Positions 10,001 to 18,382 of a stretch of DNA of 41,757 nucleotides are shown here, piece by piece; position 1 is the first letter of the stretch; the number at the start of each line of letters is the position of its first letter. A program made the position numbers and the translations under genes. This DNA is from Amycolatopsis anabasis (GTDB lineage Bacteria; Actinomycetota; Actinomycetes; Mycobacteriales; Pseudonocardiaceae): positions 167,041-208,797 of the forward strand of contig NZ_VTHK01000015.1 in assembly GCF_009765355.1 (NCBI RefSeq), written 5' to 3'. The notes beneath the pieces were generated by a model that ran no database searches, was not told the DNA's origin, and worked only from the letters and a program-made list of their open reading frames with translations.

Positions 10001-10660
10001 GGTGACGAGGATGTCAACTCCGTCGCCGCGCTGTACGCCGCCGACCATCTTGGCAAGCGGGACCTGCCCTTGGCCGACGTGCTGGAGCAGGTCATCGCCA
10101 CCGAGCACGTCCCCTACCTCGCCGCGATGCGCTACAAAGAAACCGGTATGCGCAAGCGCGCGCAGTGGGAATCCGTCTGGGAGCAGCAGCGCGAGGAGGA
10201 CCGCACCGGTGAGCGGCTCGACATCAAGGTGCCGCCGAAGTACACCTCCGCCGACTTCCGCAGGACCTCTTACTGGTCCCACCGCGGCAAGCTCGACGTG
10301 CCCAAAGAGCGGTTCATCTCGTACCCGGACGCCGGGCCGGAGGCCGACCCGACCCTGCTGCTCGGCTGGGCGGGCTGGGACCACAGGGACCAGGCGCTCG
10401 CGCTGGTCAACGTGGTCAACGACCGGCTCGAACAGGAGGGATGGGAGACGGACAAGATCGCGCCGCTGCTCGCCGGGCTGGCCGAGCTGCTGCCGTGGGT
10501 CGAGCAGTGGCACGCTGGCTACGACGCCGAGTGGGGCGGGAACCCGGCCGAAGAGTTCCGGACCGTTCTCGAACAGCAGCAGGCCAAGCACGGGCTGACC
10601 GACGAGGCGTTGCGTAACTGGCGGCCGGAACCGGCGCGGCGGGGACACAAGACGAACTGA
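7022..10660 (+). CDS. pglX: BREX type 2 adenine-specific DNA methyltransferase PglX
   Basis: This 1212-residue class I N6-adenine methyltransferase modifies host DNA at the BREX motif so that self is distinguished from phage. The SAM-binding motif DPACGSGHFLLG lies near 252 and the catalytic NPPY is at 388-391. The N-terminal part is helical, and the region from about 520 to 830 should hold the target-recognition domain. A long C-terminal helical/coiled region follows (about 830-1212). Start GTG 7022 is preferred over upstream TTG 6953 because AGGGAG lies eight bases before it. The 134-bp gap after pglW leaves room for its own promoter. DNA of the recognition region (about 8640-9450) is clearly more A/T-rich than the flanks. 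I see no long homopolymer of the kind that causes phase variation in pglX of Streptomyces coelicolor. Confidence 0.93.
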   Translation: MADGIDKDALLADLRQQLKTLEDDLRERSAEPEFDDRLRKEYQEALDADRTSATFETWRDDRVTQAAVAWLLGCVYVRFCEDNGLIPEPFLSGPGDALATAQERHEAFFRANPHLNDRDWLEAAFNHLADAHPTAAGLFDHRYNPLWELTPSFEAASTLLAFWRRRGPDGEVVHDFTDESWNTRFLGDLYQDLSDHAKKTYALLQTPEFVEEFILDLTLKPALETFGLDPIVEIHRHGGGVERTREGLRTIDPACGSGHFLLGLFHRLLAEWRRTSQGVDDWTLIRRALESVHGCDKNPFAASIARFRLLVAALKEAGMSTLEAAGEFPINVAVGDSLLHGLDVKGEQMDMLGAEADKEFTYRTEDVDDYIDSCDLLTPASYHVVVGNPPYITVKDSNENKKYRERWKACSGTYALAVPFAERLFHLATRASGGGYVGQITANSFMKREFGKRLIEKFFPTVDLTHIIDTSGAYIPGHGTPTVILIGRKQLPPPTKSIRAVLGISGEPSAPTDPSQGLVWLAITEHINKPGSETDWISVSDFERSTVALHPWSLGGGGVGDLIEVIERNSNPLEKKIKKPIGRAIRAGADEAYMRPIRRTLQTTAEKSALRPLMVGDIVRDWHANPDERIWYPYDAKLTTAKLQVELWPLRTPLAERRTFQGDMEDAGLEWWDYMQHTASAYSTPLSIVFAFVATHNHFVLDRGGKVFNRSAPVIKLPAGASEDDHLALLGVLNSSTACFWLKQVSYPKGGDPIGSDGARVSAEAWSDRYEFTGKKLQEFPLPPNLPLNSGRKLDSLARELAWSEPAAVNKEVTPTRERLDTARAEHDRLRGKMISLQEELDWEVYQLYGLLTDIEAQELRANEQDVPELKRGERAFEIVMARKMRAGELETAWFERHGSTPITELPQHWPEAYKRVVEKRIETITNRKDIALIERPECKRRWATEPWEKKERKALETWLLDRCEDKDLWFALRDGLTSPRTLTVSQLADLLRGDEDVNSVAALYAADHLGKRDLPLADVLEQVIATEHVPYLAAMRYKETGMRKRAQWESVWEQQREEDRTGERLDIKVPPKYTSADFRRTSYWSHRGKLDVPKERFISYPDAGPEADPTLLLGWAGWDHRDQALALVNVVNDRLEQEGWETDKIAPLLAGLAELLPWVEQWHAGYDAEWGGNPAEEFRTVLEQQQAKHGLTDEALRNWRPEPARRGHKTN

Positions 10661-10674
10661 GGGAGGGGACGAGG

Positions 10675-13600
10675 ATGGCTGAGGAGGTCTACCTCCGGGA
10701 TGTGCTTCACATGCCGGAAGAGGTCAACCGGGGCGACTACAAGATCGACCTCACCAAGGGGTTCACCGCCACCGACGAGTTGGTCGACAACTATGTCGTC
10801 ACCGACCAGCTCCGCGGCGCCTTCACCCAGGCGCTCGCCCTGCTGCGCACGGCGGTGCGCGACGGCAACTCGCACGCCGCCTACCTGCACGGCTCGTACG
10901 GTTCCGGTAAGAGCCACTTCATGACCGTGCTGCACGCGGTCCTGAACGGCAACGAAAAGGCACGGAAGAAACCCGAGTTGCGGGAAGTCATCGCCGAGCA
11001 CGACAAGTGGCTGGCGGGCCGCCAGTTCCTCATGGTGCCGTTTCACCTGATCGGGGCCGTCGACCTGGATGCTGCGATTCTCGGCGGCTACGTCAAGCAT
11101 GTGCAGGACACCCTGCCCGGTAAGTCGGTCCCCGCGGTGTTCCGGGCCGACGCGATGCTCACTGACGCCAGGAATATGCGCGCCGCGGTGGGCGACGCCA
11201 AGTTCGCGGAGATGCTCGGCGGCGAGGACGCCGACCTCTCTGATCCCACCGACCTCGAACCCCTCGAAGGGCCGCCGGGCACCTGGAGCACCCTCGAACT
11301 CGACAACGCGTTCAACGCGCAGCCCGGAGATCCGCGGCGGGACGCACTGGTGTCCGCGCTGCTGTCCGGGCCGATGGCGTCCTACTCCCGCGGGGCACTG
11401 GGCGACAGGGACGCCTACCTTCCGCTGGAGAATGGTCTCTCCGTCATCAGCAGGCACGCGCAGCAACTCGGCTACGACGGCATCGTGCTGTTCCTCGACG
11501 AGCTGATCCTGTGGCTGCAGGGGTACCTGTCCCGCCGTGATTTCGTCAACGTCCAGGTGAACAAGCTGGTCAAACTGATCGAGTCCGGCGACAGCGATCG
11601 GCCGGTGCCGATCATCTCCTTCATCTCCCGGCAGCGCGACCTCGGCACCCTCATCGGCTCCGACATCATGGGCTCCGAGGTCAGCAACCTCGAGCAGCAG
11701 GTCCAGTACCTCGCCGAGCGGTTCGACACGATCAACCTCGAGGACCGCAACCTCCCCGCGATCGTCAAGGATCGCGTGCTCAAGCCGCGCCCGGAGAAAG
11801 CCCACCTGCTCGACGAGGCCTTCAAGAGCATCGAGTCGACCAAGTCCAGCGTCAAGGACGCGCTGCTCGACGCGAACGGCGCGACGCACTCGGACTGGTC
11901 GGATTTCCGCGACGTCTATCCGATCTCGCCTGCGCTGCTGAACGTGCTGGTGGCGTTGTCCGGCGCGCTCCAACGCGAGCGCACCGGGCTCAAACTGCTG
12001 CAGGACATGTTGCACCGGCGGCGGGCGGATATGAAGGTGGGTGACCTCATTCCGCTCGGCGATCTCTGGGACGTCCTGGCCGAGGACACGACCGCGGCCT
12101 TCACCGACAAACTTCGCGCCGACGCGGCAGCCGGACAGCGCTTCCACAGTAGGGTCCGCCGCTACCTGGAGAACAAGTACGGCTCGACCACCGACCCCCG
12201 TTTCGTCGCCGATGAGCGGCTGATCAAGACCCTGCTGCTGGCCTCTCTCGCCCCCGACGTGTCCGCGCTGACCAGGCTCACCGGCCAGCGGCTGGCCGCG
12301 CTGAACTACGGGTCGATCACCTCGCGGACCGCCCAGCCGGGAGACCTGGCGACCACCCGGCTGGGTGACCTCAAGACCGAGTTCGGCGAGTTGCGCAGCG
12401 AAGGCGACGAGAACCCGGTGTTCAGCCTGCACCTGTCCGATCTCGACATCGAGCCGCTGCTGGACAACGCGAACGAGGAGGACAACACCGCCAACCGCCG
12501 CAAGTGGCTGCGCCGCCAACTCTGGGACGCGATGGGTGTCAAGGACACCGGCGGCTTCGTGTGCGAGCGCGAGATCGTCTGGCGCGGCACCAAGCGGACC
12601 GCCGAGTTCGTGTTCGAGAACGTCCGCGACCCGCAGGCGATGCCGGATTTCCAGTTCCGGCCCAGTCTCGACGGCGTGCTCCGGTTCGTGATCGATTACC
12701 CTTTCGACGAGCCCGATCGTTCACCACGGCAGGACGCGGAGCGGGTCGCCGAGCTCAAGCAGCACGGCCACGAACACCTGACGTTGGTGTGGTTGCCGGC
12801 CTTCTGGTCCGAGCAGCGTCAAAACCAGCTCGGCCGGCTGCTGAAAATCAACCACCTGCTGGAACGGGGCCGGCTCGAAGCGGTCGCGGCGAACCGATCG
12901 GCCGAGGACCGGATCCGGCTGCGCACCCAGCTCGAAGTGCACAAGGAGAATCTCACGTCGAGCTTGCGCGGTGTGCTCACCCAGCTCTACGGGCTCTCCC
13001 GCGGTGACGATTCGAACCTGCGTGACCCCGAGGGCGAGCCGGGCCGGGTGCTCAGCCTGTTCCCGCAGCACACTCCACGACTGCACGTTGGCGCCCCGTT
13101 CGAGTACAACGTGCTCGAACTCGCGGACGGCGTCCTCGGCGCGAAATACCGGAACCATCCCGACTTCGACCCCAAGAAGGAACGCAAGGCCGTCACCATC
13201 GGTGAACTCCGCACCGCGCTGAACTGGATCACCAGGGCGGCCGAACAGGGCGGCCGGGTCGAGCTGGAGAAGAACCAGCTCGGGCTCATGCGGAAGATCG
13301 TCCACCCGCTCGGGCTGGGCGAAGTCCACGACGGGCCGTTGACGCTGAGCTACGAATGGCGCACCCGTATCGAGCAGCACGCGGCGAGGAAGCAGGTCGC
13401 GGGTGACTATTCGGTAGACGACATCCGTCGCTGGCTCGACGAACTCGAGTACAGCGGCCTCGACAAACCGGTCGCGAACTTGATCATTGCCGCGTACGCG
13501 TTGCTCGCCGACCGCGCTTGGGTCCGTGACACCATCCCGCAGGAGGCCCCGGACATCGGCAACATCGGCCCTGGCTGGGCACTGCGCGCTCAGGAGTTGC

Positions 13601-14367
13601 CCAGCGAAGAGGAGTACGCGGCGGCCCGCGCCCGGGCGGGCGCGATCCTTGGCGTGTCCGCGCCCGCGGCCCGGTTCACCCGCAACATCACCAAGCTGAC
13701 CAACGGTGTGATCGAGCAGGTCGGCGAATACGAGCAAGTGGTGCATCGCCTATACGAAGCCCTGAACAAGCACGCTTCTGAGCTCGGGGTCGAACCGTCG
13801 TCACCACGGTTGGTGACGGTTCGTGCAGGCGCGGATCTGCTCGCCAAGCTGATCGGCATCACGGACTCGACAAAGCTGGTCAGGACGTTGGCGCACCTGC
13901 CAAACCCGGACGACGACGAACTGCTGGCCAGGACGATCTCTTCGGCCCAAGAGGTCCTGAGCGCACTCGAAGGCGCCGATTTCGAGCTGCTGCGAACGAT
14001 CCGGCCGTACCTCGACCGCTCGGACGGCATCCGGGATCGCACCGAACGCCTGATGACCGATATCGCGGAGACAGCACGGGCCGACGAGAGAACGCGGCAA
14101 CTCGGTCCCATGCTGCGGGAATCCCGGCGGATCGCGATGAAGATCATCCAGGATGCCACCACGCCCGCTCCCGGTCCGACACCGCCTGCACCCCCGCCGT
14201 CTCCCGTGCCGCAAGACCAGCAGACACGCCGGGTGACAGCCGACGCACCTCCGGCGAAGCTGGCTGAGACCATGGAGGACGTGCGACGGTCGGTCAGCGA
14301 GTTCGCTAAGAAACACCCGGGCCAGGAGATCGAGATCTCCTGGCGTGTCGTCAACGGGAAGGCCTGA
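10675..14367 (+). CDS. pglY: BREX type 2 P-loop ATPase PglY
   Basis: The product is a 1230-residue ATPase, the BREX-2 counterpart of BrxC. The Walker A loop is GSYGSGKSH (G73 to K79 and S80), and a Walker B segment GIVLFLDEL has D275-E276. The rest is a large mostly helical region with a Pro-rich linker (about 1165-1185) before the last 45 residues. The start is ATG 10675 behind GGGAGGGGACGAGG, 14 bases after the pglX stop. Its TGA overlaps the pglZ ATG by one base, so translation of the two is probably coupled. PglY is essential for phage resistance in the Streptomyces Pgl system and is thought to act with PglZ in a complex; its precise activity is not settled. Length and position match the family. 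Confidence 0.92.
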   Translation: MAEEVYLRDVLHMPEEVNRGDYKIDLTKGFTATDELVDNYVVTDQLRGAFTQALALLRTAVRDGNSHAAYLHGSYGSGKSHFMTVLHAVLNGNEKARKKPELREVIAEHDKWLAGRQFLMVPFHLIGAVDLDAAILGGYVKHVQDTLPGKSVPAVFRADAMLTDARNMRAAVGDAKFAEMLGGEDADLSDPTDLEPLEGPPGTWSTLELDNAFNAQPGDPRRDALVSALLSGPMASYSRGALGDRDAYLPLENGLSVISRHAQQLGYDGIVLFLDELILWLQGYLSRRDFVNVQVNKLVKLIESGDSDRPVPIISFISRQRDLGTLIGSDIMGSEVSNLEQQVQYLAERFDTINLEDRNLPAIVKDRVLKPRPEKAHLLDEAFKSIESTKSSVKDALLDANGATHSDWSDFRDVYPISPALLNVLVALSGALQRERTGLKLLQDMLHRRRADMKVGDLIPLGDLWDVLAEDTTAAFTDKLRADAAAGQRFHSRVRRYLENKYGSTTDPRFVADERLIKTLLLASLAPDVSALTRLTGQRLAALNYGSITSRTAQPGDLATTRLGDLKTEFGELRSEGDENPVFSLHLSDLDIEPLLDNANEEDNTANRRKWLRRQLWDAMGVKDTGGFVCEREIVWRGTKRTAEFVFENVRDPQAMPDFQFRPSLDGVLRFVIDYPFDEPDRSPRQDAERVAELKQHGHEHLTLVWLPAFWSEQRQNQLGRLLKINHLLERGRLEAVAANRSAEDRIRLRTQLEVHKENLTSSLRGVLTQLYGLSRGDDSNLRDPEGEPGRVLSLFPQHTPRLHVGAPFEYNVLELADGVLGAKYRNHPDFDPKKERKAVTIGELRTALNWITRAAEQGGRVELEKNQLGLMRKIVHPLGLGEVHDGPLTLSYEWRTRIEQHAARKQVAGDYSVDDIRRWLDELEYSGLDKPVANLIIAAYALLADRAWVRDTIPQEAPDIGNIGPGWALRAQELPSEEEYAAARARAGAILGVSAPAARFTRNITKLTNGVIEQVGEYEQVVHRLYEALNKHASELGVEPSSPRLVTVRAGADLLAKLIGITDSTKLVRTLAHLPNPDDDELLARTISSAQEVLSALEGADFELLRTIRPYLDRSDGIRDRTERLMTDIAETARADERTRQLGPMLRESRRIAMKIIQDATTPAPGPTPPAPPPSPVPQDQQTRRVTADAPPAKLAETMEDVRRSVSEFAKKHPGQEIEISWRVVNGKA

Positions 14368-17066
14368 TGGCCCCGGTCCCTCTTGTCACGCGGGCAGGAA
14401 TCGAGTCTCTGCTCACGCAACACAGGGCCGCGCTGGACAAGCAGCCGGGCCAATGCCTGGTGCTCGTCCACGGCCGATACGAGCCGGGGGAACGCACCGA
14501 GTTCCGGCTGAAGCCCGTCGAGGGCAAGCAGGGCGAGCGGGCCGTGCGAGTCACCGATCAGCCCTCGGTGCTGGGCATCGCGGCCGAATGGCTGGATTAC
14601 CAGGACACTGGAGCCGACTCCGGCGTGCTGGTGGTGACCACCGGGGTCGATCCCGCCGAGCTCGACTGGGATCTGCGGGGACACGCGCTCGACACCGGCC
14701 TGTTGCGAGTGGACCCGGTCGAGATCCTAAGGTTCCGGTTCGGTGCCAACCGGCTGGATCCTCGAGTGTGGCAATCCGGCTGGCTGGTCCAGGCGCTGCT
14801 CGACGCCGAGCCCACGGGCGGCTGGCCGCGCCGGGGTGGTGTGCTGACCTACGACGACGCCCTGCTCGCGCTAATCGGGCAGCGACTCGGTGTCGACGCC
14901 ACGGCACTTGACCTCGACCGGCTGCTCGACTGGTCACGGGGCACCGGACCGGTCCGTTGGGGCGAGCTGGATAACGTCGAACGTGACGGCATCAGCGAAT
15001 GGCTGGTCGAGCGCCTCGGCCCCGCCGCGGAGACCGTGCTCACCTTGGTCTCGGCTGGGCGCGGGCGCGACGCGCTGGCATTGGGCGTCGTCGGCACGGC
15101 ACTCGCCGATCCCTCCCTGCCACGCGAGGCGCTAGTGTCGGTCGGGGGGCTGTTCCCCGGCATCCGCTCGGACGCTGTCGAAGCCTTCTCGTCGGCGGTC
15201 GACGGCACGTTGAGCCGGTGGATCACCGCGGCGGGACCTGAGGAGTCTCAGACACGCCACGATGTGCTCGCAGTCCTCGAACGTGCCGACGAACTGGCGC
15301 ATCAAGCCGGCCTCGGCGAGGCGCTTTCCGGCAGCACGCTGCTCCCCTCAGCCTGGCGGGCACGCCTTCGTACGTTGGCCACGGCACTTCCCGACCCGAA
15401 GGCTGCGAGCCTCGCACTCGGCGAACTCCGCAGACATCGGCTGGCCGACTTGTTGACCGACCAGAAGGCCACCGCGACCATGGCCGTCCGGTTGGCACGA
15501 TGGCTAGCCGCGCCGGACCCAGGTGTCCCGTCCGTGGCCGCGGGCGTCCGGCGGCAGGTCACCGAATGGGGCTGGGTCGACTACGCCGTCGCCGTGCTGT
15601 GGGCCGGTGACGCGGCAACCGATCCGGTGAGCGCAAAGGCCTATCACGACCTTTGTGAGCAGGCGGTCGCCCGTCGTGCCGCTTCCGACGAAGAGTTCTC
15701 GCGCCGATTGGCTTCGTGGGTACCGCATGCCCGCGCGCAGCTCTCGGAAGGCGCGTTGCTGATCGAAGACGTACTGGCGACGGTCGCAGCCCCGCTGACC
15801 GGCGACGCGGTCCCCGTCGTCATCGTGCTCGACGGCATGAGCGCCTCGGCCGCGGTACAACTAGGCGACGAGCTGGGTCGCCGGCCGAACTGGTTGGAGG
15901 CCACCCCAGTGGGAGGCACCCGGCTGTCCGCGGTGTCGGCTTTTCCTTCGATTACGAGGGTGAGCAGACCCTCCCTACTGTGCGGTAAACCGGTCGCGGG
16001 TGGCCAGACGACGGAAAAGGAAGGCTTCGCCGCCTTCTGGAAGAGGCATCACAAGCTGGCCCGGTTGTTCCACGAGAACGAGGTCGGTGGTGGCGCAGGC
16101 CAGAGCCTCAACCCCGATCTGGTCGCGGCTCTGGCTGGGGACGAGGTCGTCGGTGTCGTACTCAACACCATCGACGATACACTCGGCCCCGGTCGTGAGG
16201 GCGACGGGACGACCTGGCGCCTCCAGGACATCCGATATCTGAACACCCTGCTCACTCAGGCACGCAGCTACGGCCGTCCGGTCGTGCTGACCTCCGACCA
16301 CGGGCATGTACTCGAGCGTGGCCGCGCGGCCGGCCCTTCCTTAGCGACCGGTGATTACGGCGCGCGGTGGCGGACCGGAACGGCCGCCGATGGCGAAGTC
16401 GAATTACGTGGTCCACGGGTCCTCGAAGGGGACGGCAAGGTCGTCCTGCCGTGGCGCGAAGATCTCCGATACACGCAGAAGCGTGCGGGCTATCACGGTG
16501 GCGCGGCTCTGGCCGAGGTCAGCATCCCCGTCCTGGTCCTGTTGCCCTCGGTCGACGCGCTCCCGGACGGCTGGGCTGGACTCGCGTCCGAACAGACGAC
16601 GCCCTCGTGGTGGCGGGATACTCCGGAGCCGGTGACCGAGACGACCACCTCGGTTCCCAAACCGTCACGCAAGAAGCCGAAGTCGGTTCCCGACGGCCCC
16701 GGCCTGTTCGACCACCTCCTTACCGACACCCCCGAGCCTGCTCCGGCACCGCCGCGGAGCATCGGCCAGGAAGTGGTCAAGTCGAAGATTTTCGGTTCGC
16801 AGAAGGCTTTTGTCCGCAGGGCTCCCGACGTCGAGGTGATCGCCGCGGTGATCGACAGCCTCGTCGAAGCAGGCGGCAAACTGTCACTTGCCGCGATCGC
16901 CGCGACGGCGGGCAAGGCGGCCCGGAACATCGACGGGTTCCTCGCTACCGTCCAGCGTCTGCTCAACGTCGAGAGTTACCCGGTGTTCGAACTCATCGAC
17001 GGCGGCCGGACCGTGGAACTCAACATCGAGTTGCTGCGCACGCAGTTCCAGCTGGGGAAGCCGTGA
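14367..17066 (+). CDS. pglZ: BREX type 2 alkaline-phosphatase-fold protein PglZ
   Basis: The product is an 899-residue PglZ, the hallmark protein of all BREX types. The phosphatase-fold core includes VVIVLDGMSASAAV, where D489 is the expected metal ligand of the LDGM motif. A substrate-side loop near PSITRVSRPSLLCGK follows, then TSDHGHVLERGR with D644 and H645. N-terminal about 450 residues are a helical PglZ-specific region. The C-terminal about 140 residues carry a Pro-rich linker and a small helical domain. ATG 14367 overlaps the pglY TGA by one base, and its stop is overlapped by the next gene's GTG by four bases. In other BREX types PglZ/BrxZ has been reported to act as a nuclease; here this is inference. 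Confidence 0.93.
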   Translation: MAPVPLVTRAGIESLLTQHRAALDKQPGQCLVLVHGRYEPGERTEFRLKPVEGKQGERAVRVTDQPSVLGIAAEWLDYQDTGADSGVLVVTTGVDPAELDWDLRGHALDTGLLRVDPVEILRFRFGANRLDPRVWQSGWLVQALLDAEPTGGWPRRGGVLTYDDALLALIGQRLGVDATALDLDRLLDWSRGTGPVRWGELDNVERDGISEWLVERLGPAAETVLTLVSAGRGRDALALGVVGTALADPSLPREALVSVGGLFPGIRSDAVEAFSSAVDGTLSRWITAAGPEESQTRHDVLAVLERADELAHQAGLGEALSGSTLLPSAWRARLRTLATALPDPKAASLALGELRRHRLADLLTDQKATATMAVRLARWLAAPDPGVPSVAAGVRRQVTEWGWVDYAVAVLWAGDAATDPVSAKAYHDLCEQAVARRAASDEEFSRRLASWVPHARAQLSEGALLIEDVLATVAAPLTGDAVPVVIVLDGMSASAAVQLGDELGRRPNWLEATPVGGTRLSAVSAFPSITRVSRPSLLCGKPVAGGQTTEKEGFAAFWKRHHKLARLFHENEVGGGAGQSLNPDLVAALAGDEVVGVVLNTIDDTLGPGREGDGTTWRLQDIRYLNTLLTQARSYGRPVVLTSDHGHVLERGRAAGPSLATGDYGARWRTGTAADGEVELRGPRVLEGDGKVVLPWREDLRYTQKRAGYHGGAALAEVSIPVLVLLPSVDALPDGWAGLASEQTTPSWWRDTPEPVTETTTSVPKPSRKKPKSVPDGPGLFDHLLTDTPEPAPAPPRSIGQEVVKSKIFGSQKAFVRRAPDVEVIAAVIDSLVEAGGKLSLAAIAATAGKAARNIDGFLATVQRLLNVESYPVFELIDGGRTVELNIELLRTQFQLGKP

Positions 17067-18382
17067 CTCAGGCCAGCGCGGTACGCCGTCGTGAGGTCGT
17101 CGACGCGCTGCGCCGCGGCACGGTCCCCCAGTCCGGGCTCGACTTGTTCGCGGTCGGGCTCGGCCGGTTCGCCGGGGCGCTCGACGATGACCTTGACGCG
17201 ATCAAGCGCGGTGGCGCGGCTTTCCACGCGATCCGCGGTGAATACGGCTCGGGTAAGACGTTCTTCGCGCGCTGGCTCGCCGAACGAGCGAAGCGAGCCG
17301 GGCTGGCTACCAGCGAGATTCAGATCTCGGAGACCGAAACCCCGTTGCACCGCCTCGAAACCGTGTACCGGCGGCTGTCAGAGCGGCTGGCGACTTCAAC
17401 TCACCAACCGAGCGCGTTGCGACCGGTGATCGACTCGTGGTTCTACACACTCGAAGATGAAGTCCTCGACGCTGGCGAAGTCGACGAGGACGACGAGGAC
17501 GCCGTTGTCGAAGCGGTGGACACACTGATGGAGCGCCGCCTGGGTGACGTAGCCAGAACGACCCCCGCGTTCGCCTCCGCGCTCCGCGGATACCGCCGCG
17601 CGAGGCGTGCCGATGACGCCGCGACCGCGGAAGCGGTGATTGCCTGGCTGGGCGGGCAGAAGTCGGTAGCGGCGTCCGCGAAGCGGGCTGCCGGGGTGCG
17701 CGGTGATCTCGACCACTTCGGCGCGCTCGGCTTTCTTCAGGGCCTGCTGACCGTGCTGAAGGATTGCGGCCACCCCGGCCTGCTGGTCGTGCTCGACGAG
17801 ATCGAAACCTTGCAGCGCGTTCGCGGTGACGTGCGGGAGAAAGGCCTCAACGCTCTCCGGCAGTTGCTGGACGAGATCGACACCGGTCGCTTCCCCGGGC
17901 TGTTCCTGGTGATCACTGGCACTCCGGCATTCTTCGACGGGCAGCAGGGCGTGCAGCGTCTCCCGCCGCTGGCCCAGCGGCTCGCGACCGACTTCACCAC
18001 AGACGCCCGGTTCGACAATCCGCGCGCAGTCCAGCTCCGGCTGCCCGGGTTCGACTTGGATCGGCTGGGGGAACTGGGTCGGAACGTCCGTGACCTCTAC
18101 GCTGGCGAGGCCAAAGAGCGCGAACGGATCATCGCGCGTGTGGACGATGACTACATCGACGAACTGGCGAGGGCCGTGACCGGTGGAATGGGCGGCCGGG
18201 TCGGTGTCGCTCCGCGCGTCTTCCTCAGGAAGCTCGTTCAGGACGTGCTCGACCGGGTCGACGAACACGAAGAATTCGACCCTAGGGTGCACTACCCGGT
18301 GACCGTGAAGAGCTCCGAGCTCTCGGAGGAGGAACGCAACGCCATCGCCGACGTGGACGACATCGACCTGGACCTCCCATGA
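17063..18382 (+). CDS. brxD: BREX type 2 ATP-binding protein BrxD
   Basis: The product is a 439-residue AAA-type ATPase starting at GTG 17063, inside the pglZ stop (GTGA overlap). The same frame is open further upstream inside pglZ, but that part lacks domain character. The Walker A loop is RGEYGSGKTFF (G59 to K65), and Walker B is GLLVVLDEIETL (near 243). A LVITGTPAFFDG sensor-like segment follows at about 285-295. It belongs to the BREX ATP-binding group (DUF2791-like) found between pglZ and the helicase gene in type 2 loci. Its likely job is ATP-driven loading or remodelling on DNA together with the BrxHI helicase, as in the analogous DndH/BrxD-type pairs (inference). The acidic patch EVDEDDEDAV (about 140) is notable. 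Confidence 0.88.
   Translation: MTQASAVRRREVVDALRRGTVPQSGLDLFAVGLGRFAGALDDDLDAIKRGGAAFHAIRGEYGSGKTFFARWLAERAKRAGLATSEIQISETETPLHRLETVYRRLSERLATSTHQPSALRPVIDSWFYTLEDEVLDAGEVDEDDEDAVVEAVDTLMERRLGDVARTTPAFASALRGYRRARRADDAATAEAVIAWLGGQKSVAASAKRAAGVRGDLDHFGALGFLQGLLTVLKDCGHPGLLVVLDEIETLQRVRGDVREKGLNALRQLLDEIDTGRFPGLFLVITGTPAFFDGQQGVQRLPPLAQRLATDFTTDARFDNPRAVQLRLPGFDLDRLGELGRNVRDLYAGEAKERERIIARVDDDYIDELARAVTGGMGGRVGVAPRVFLRKLVQDVLDRVDEHEEFDPRVHYPVTVKSSELSEEERNAIADVDDIDLDLP

Noticed and set aside
10519..12519. Long open frame on the minus strand (666 codons) opposite pglY
   Set aside because: It lies antisense to a gene with clear ATPase motifs; in high-GC DNA the third-position bias keeps the opposite frame open. 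No domain-like sequence is seen.
16367..17062. N-terminal extension of BrxD
   Set aside because: The frame is open inside pglZ but shows shadow composition (Arg-rich) and no domain; GTG 17063 gives the family-like length.
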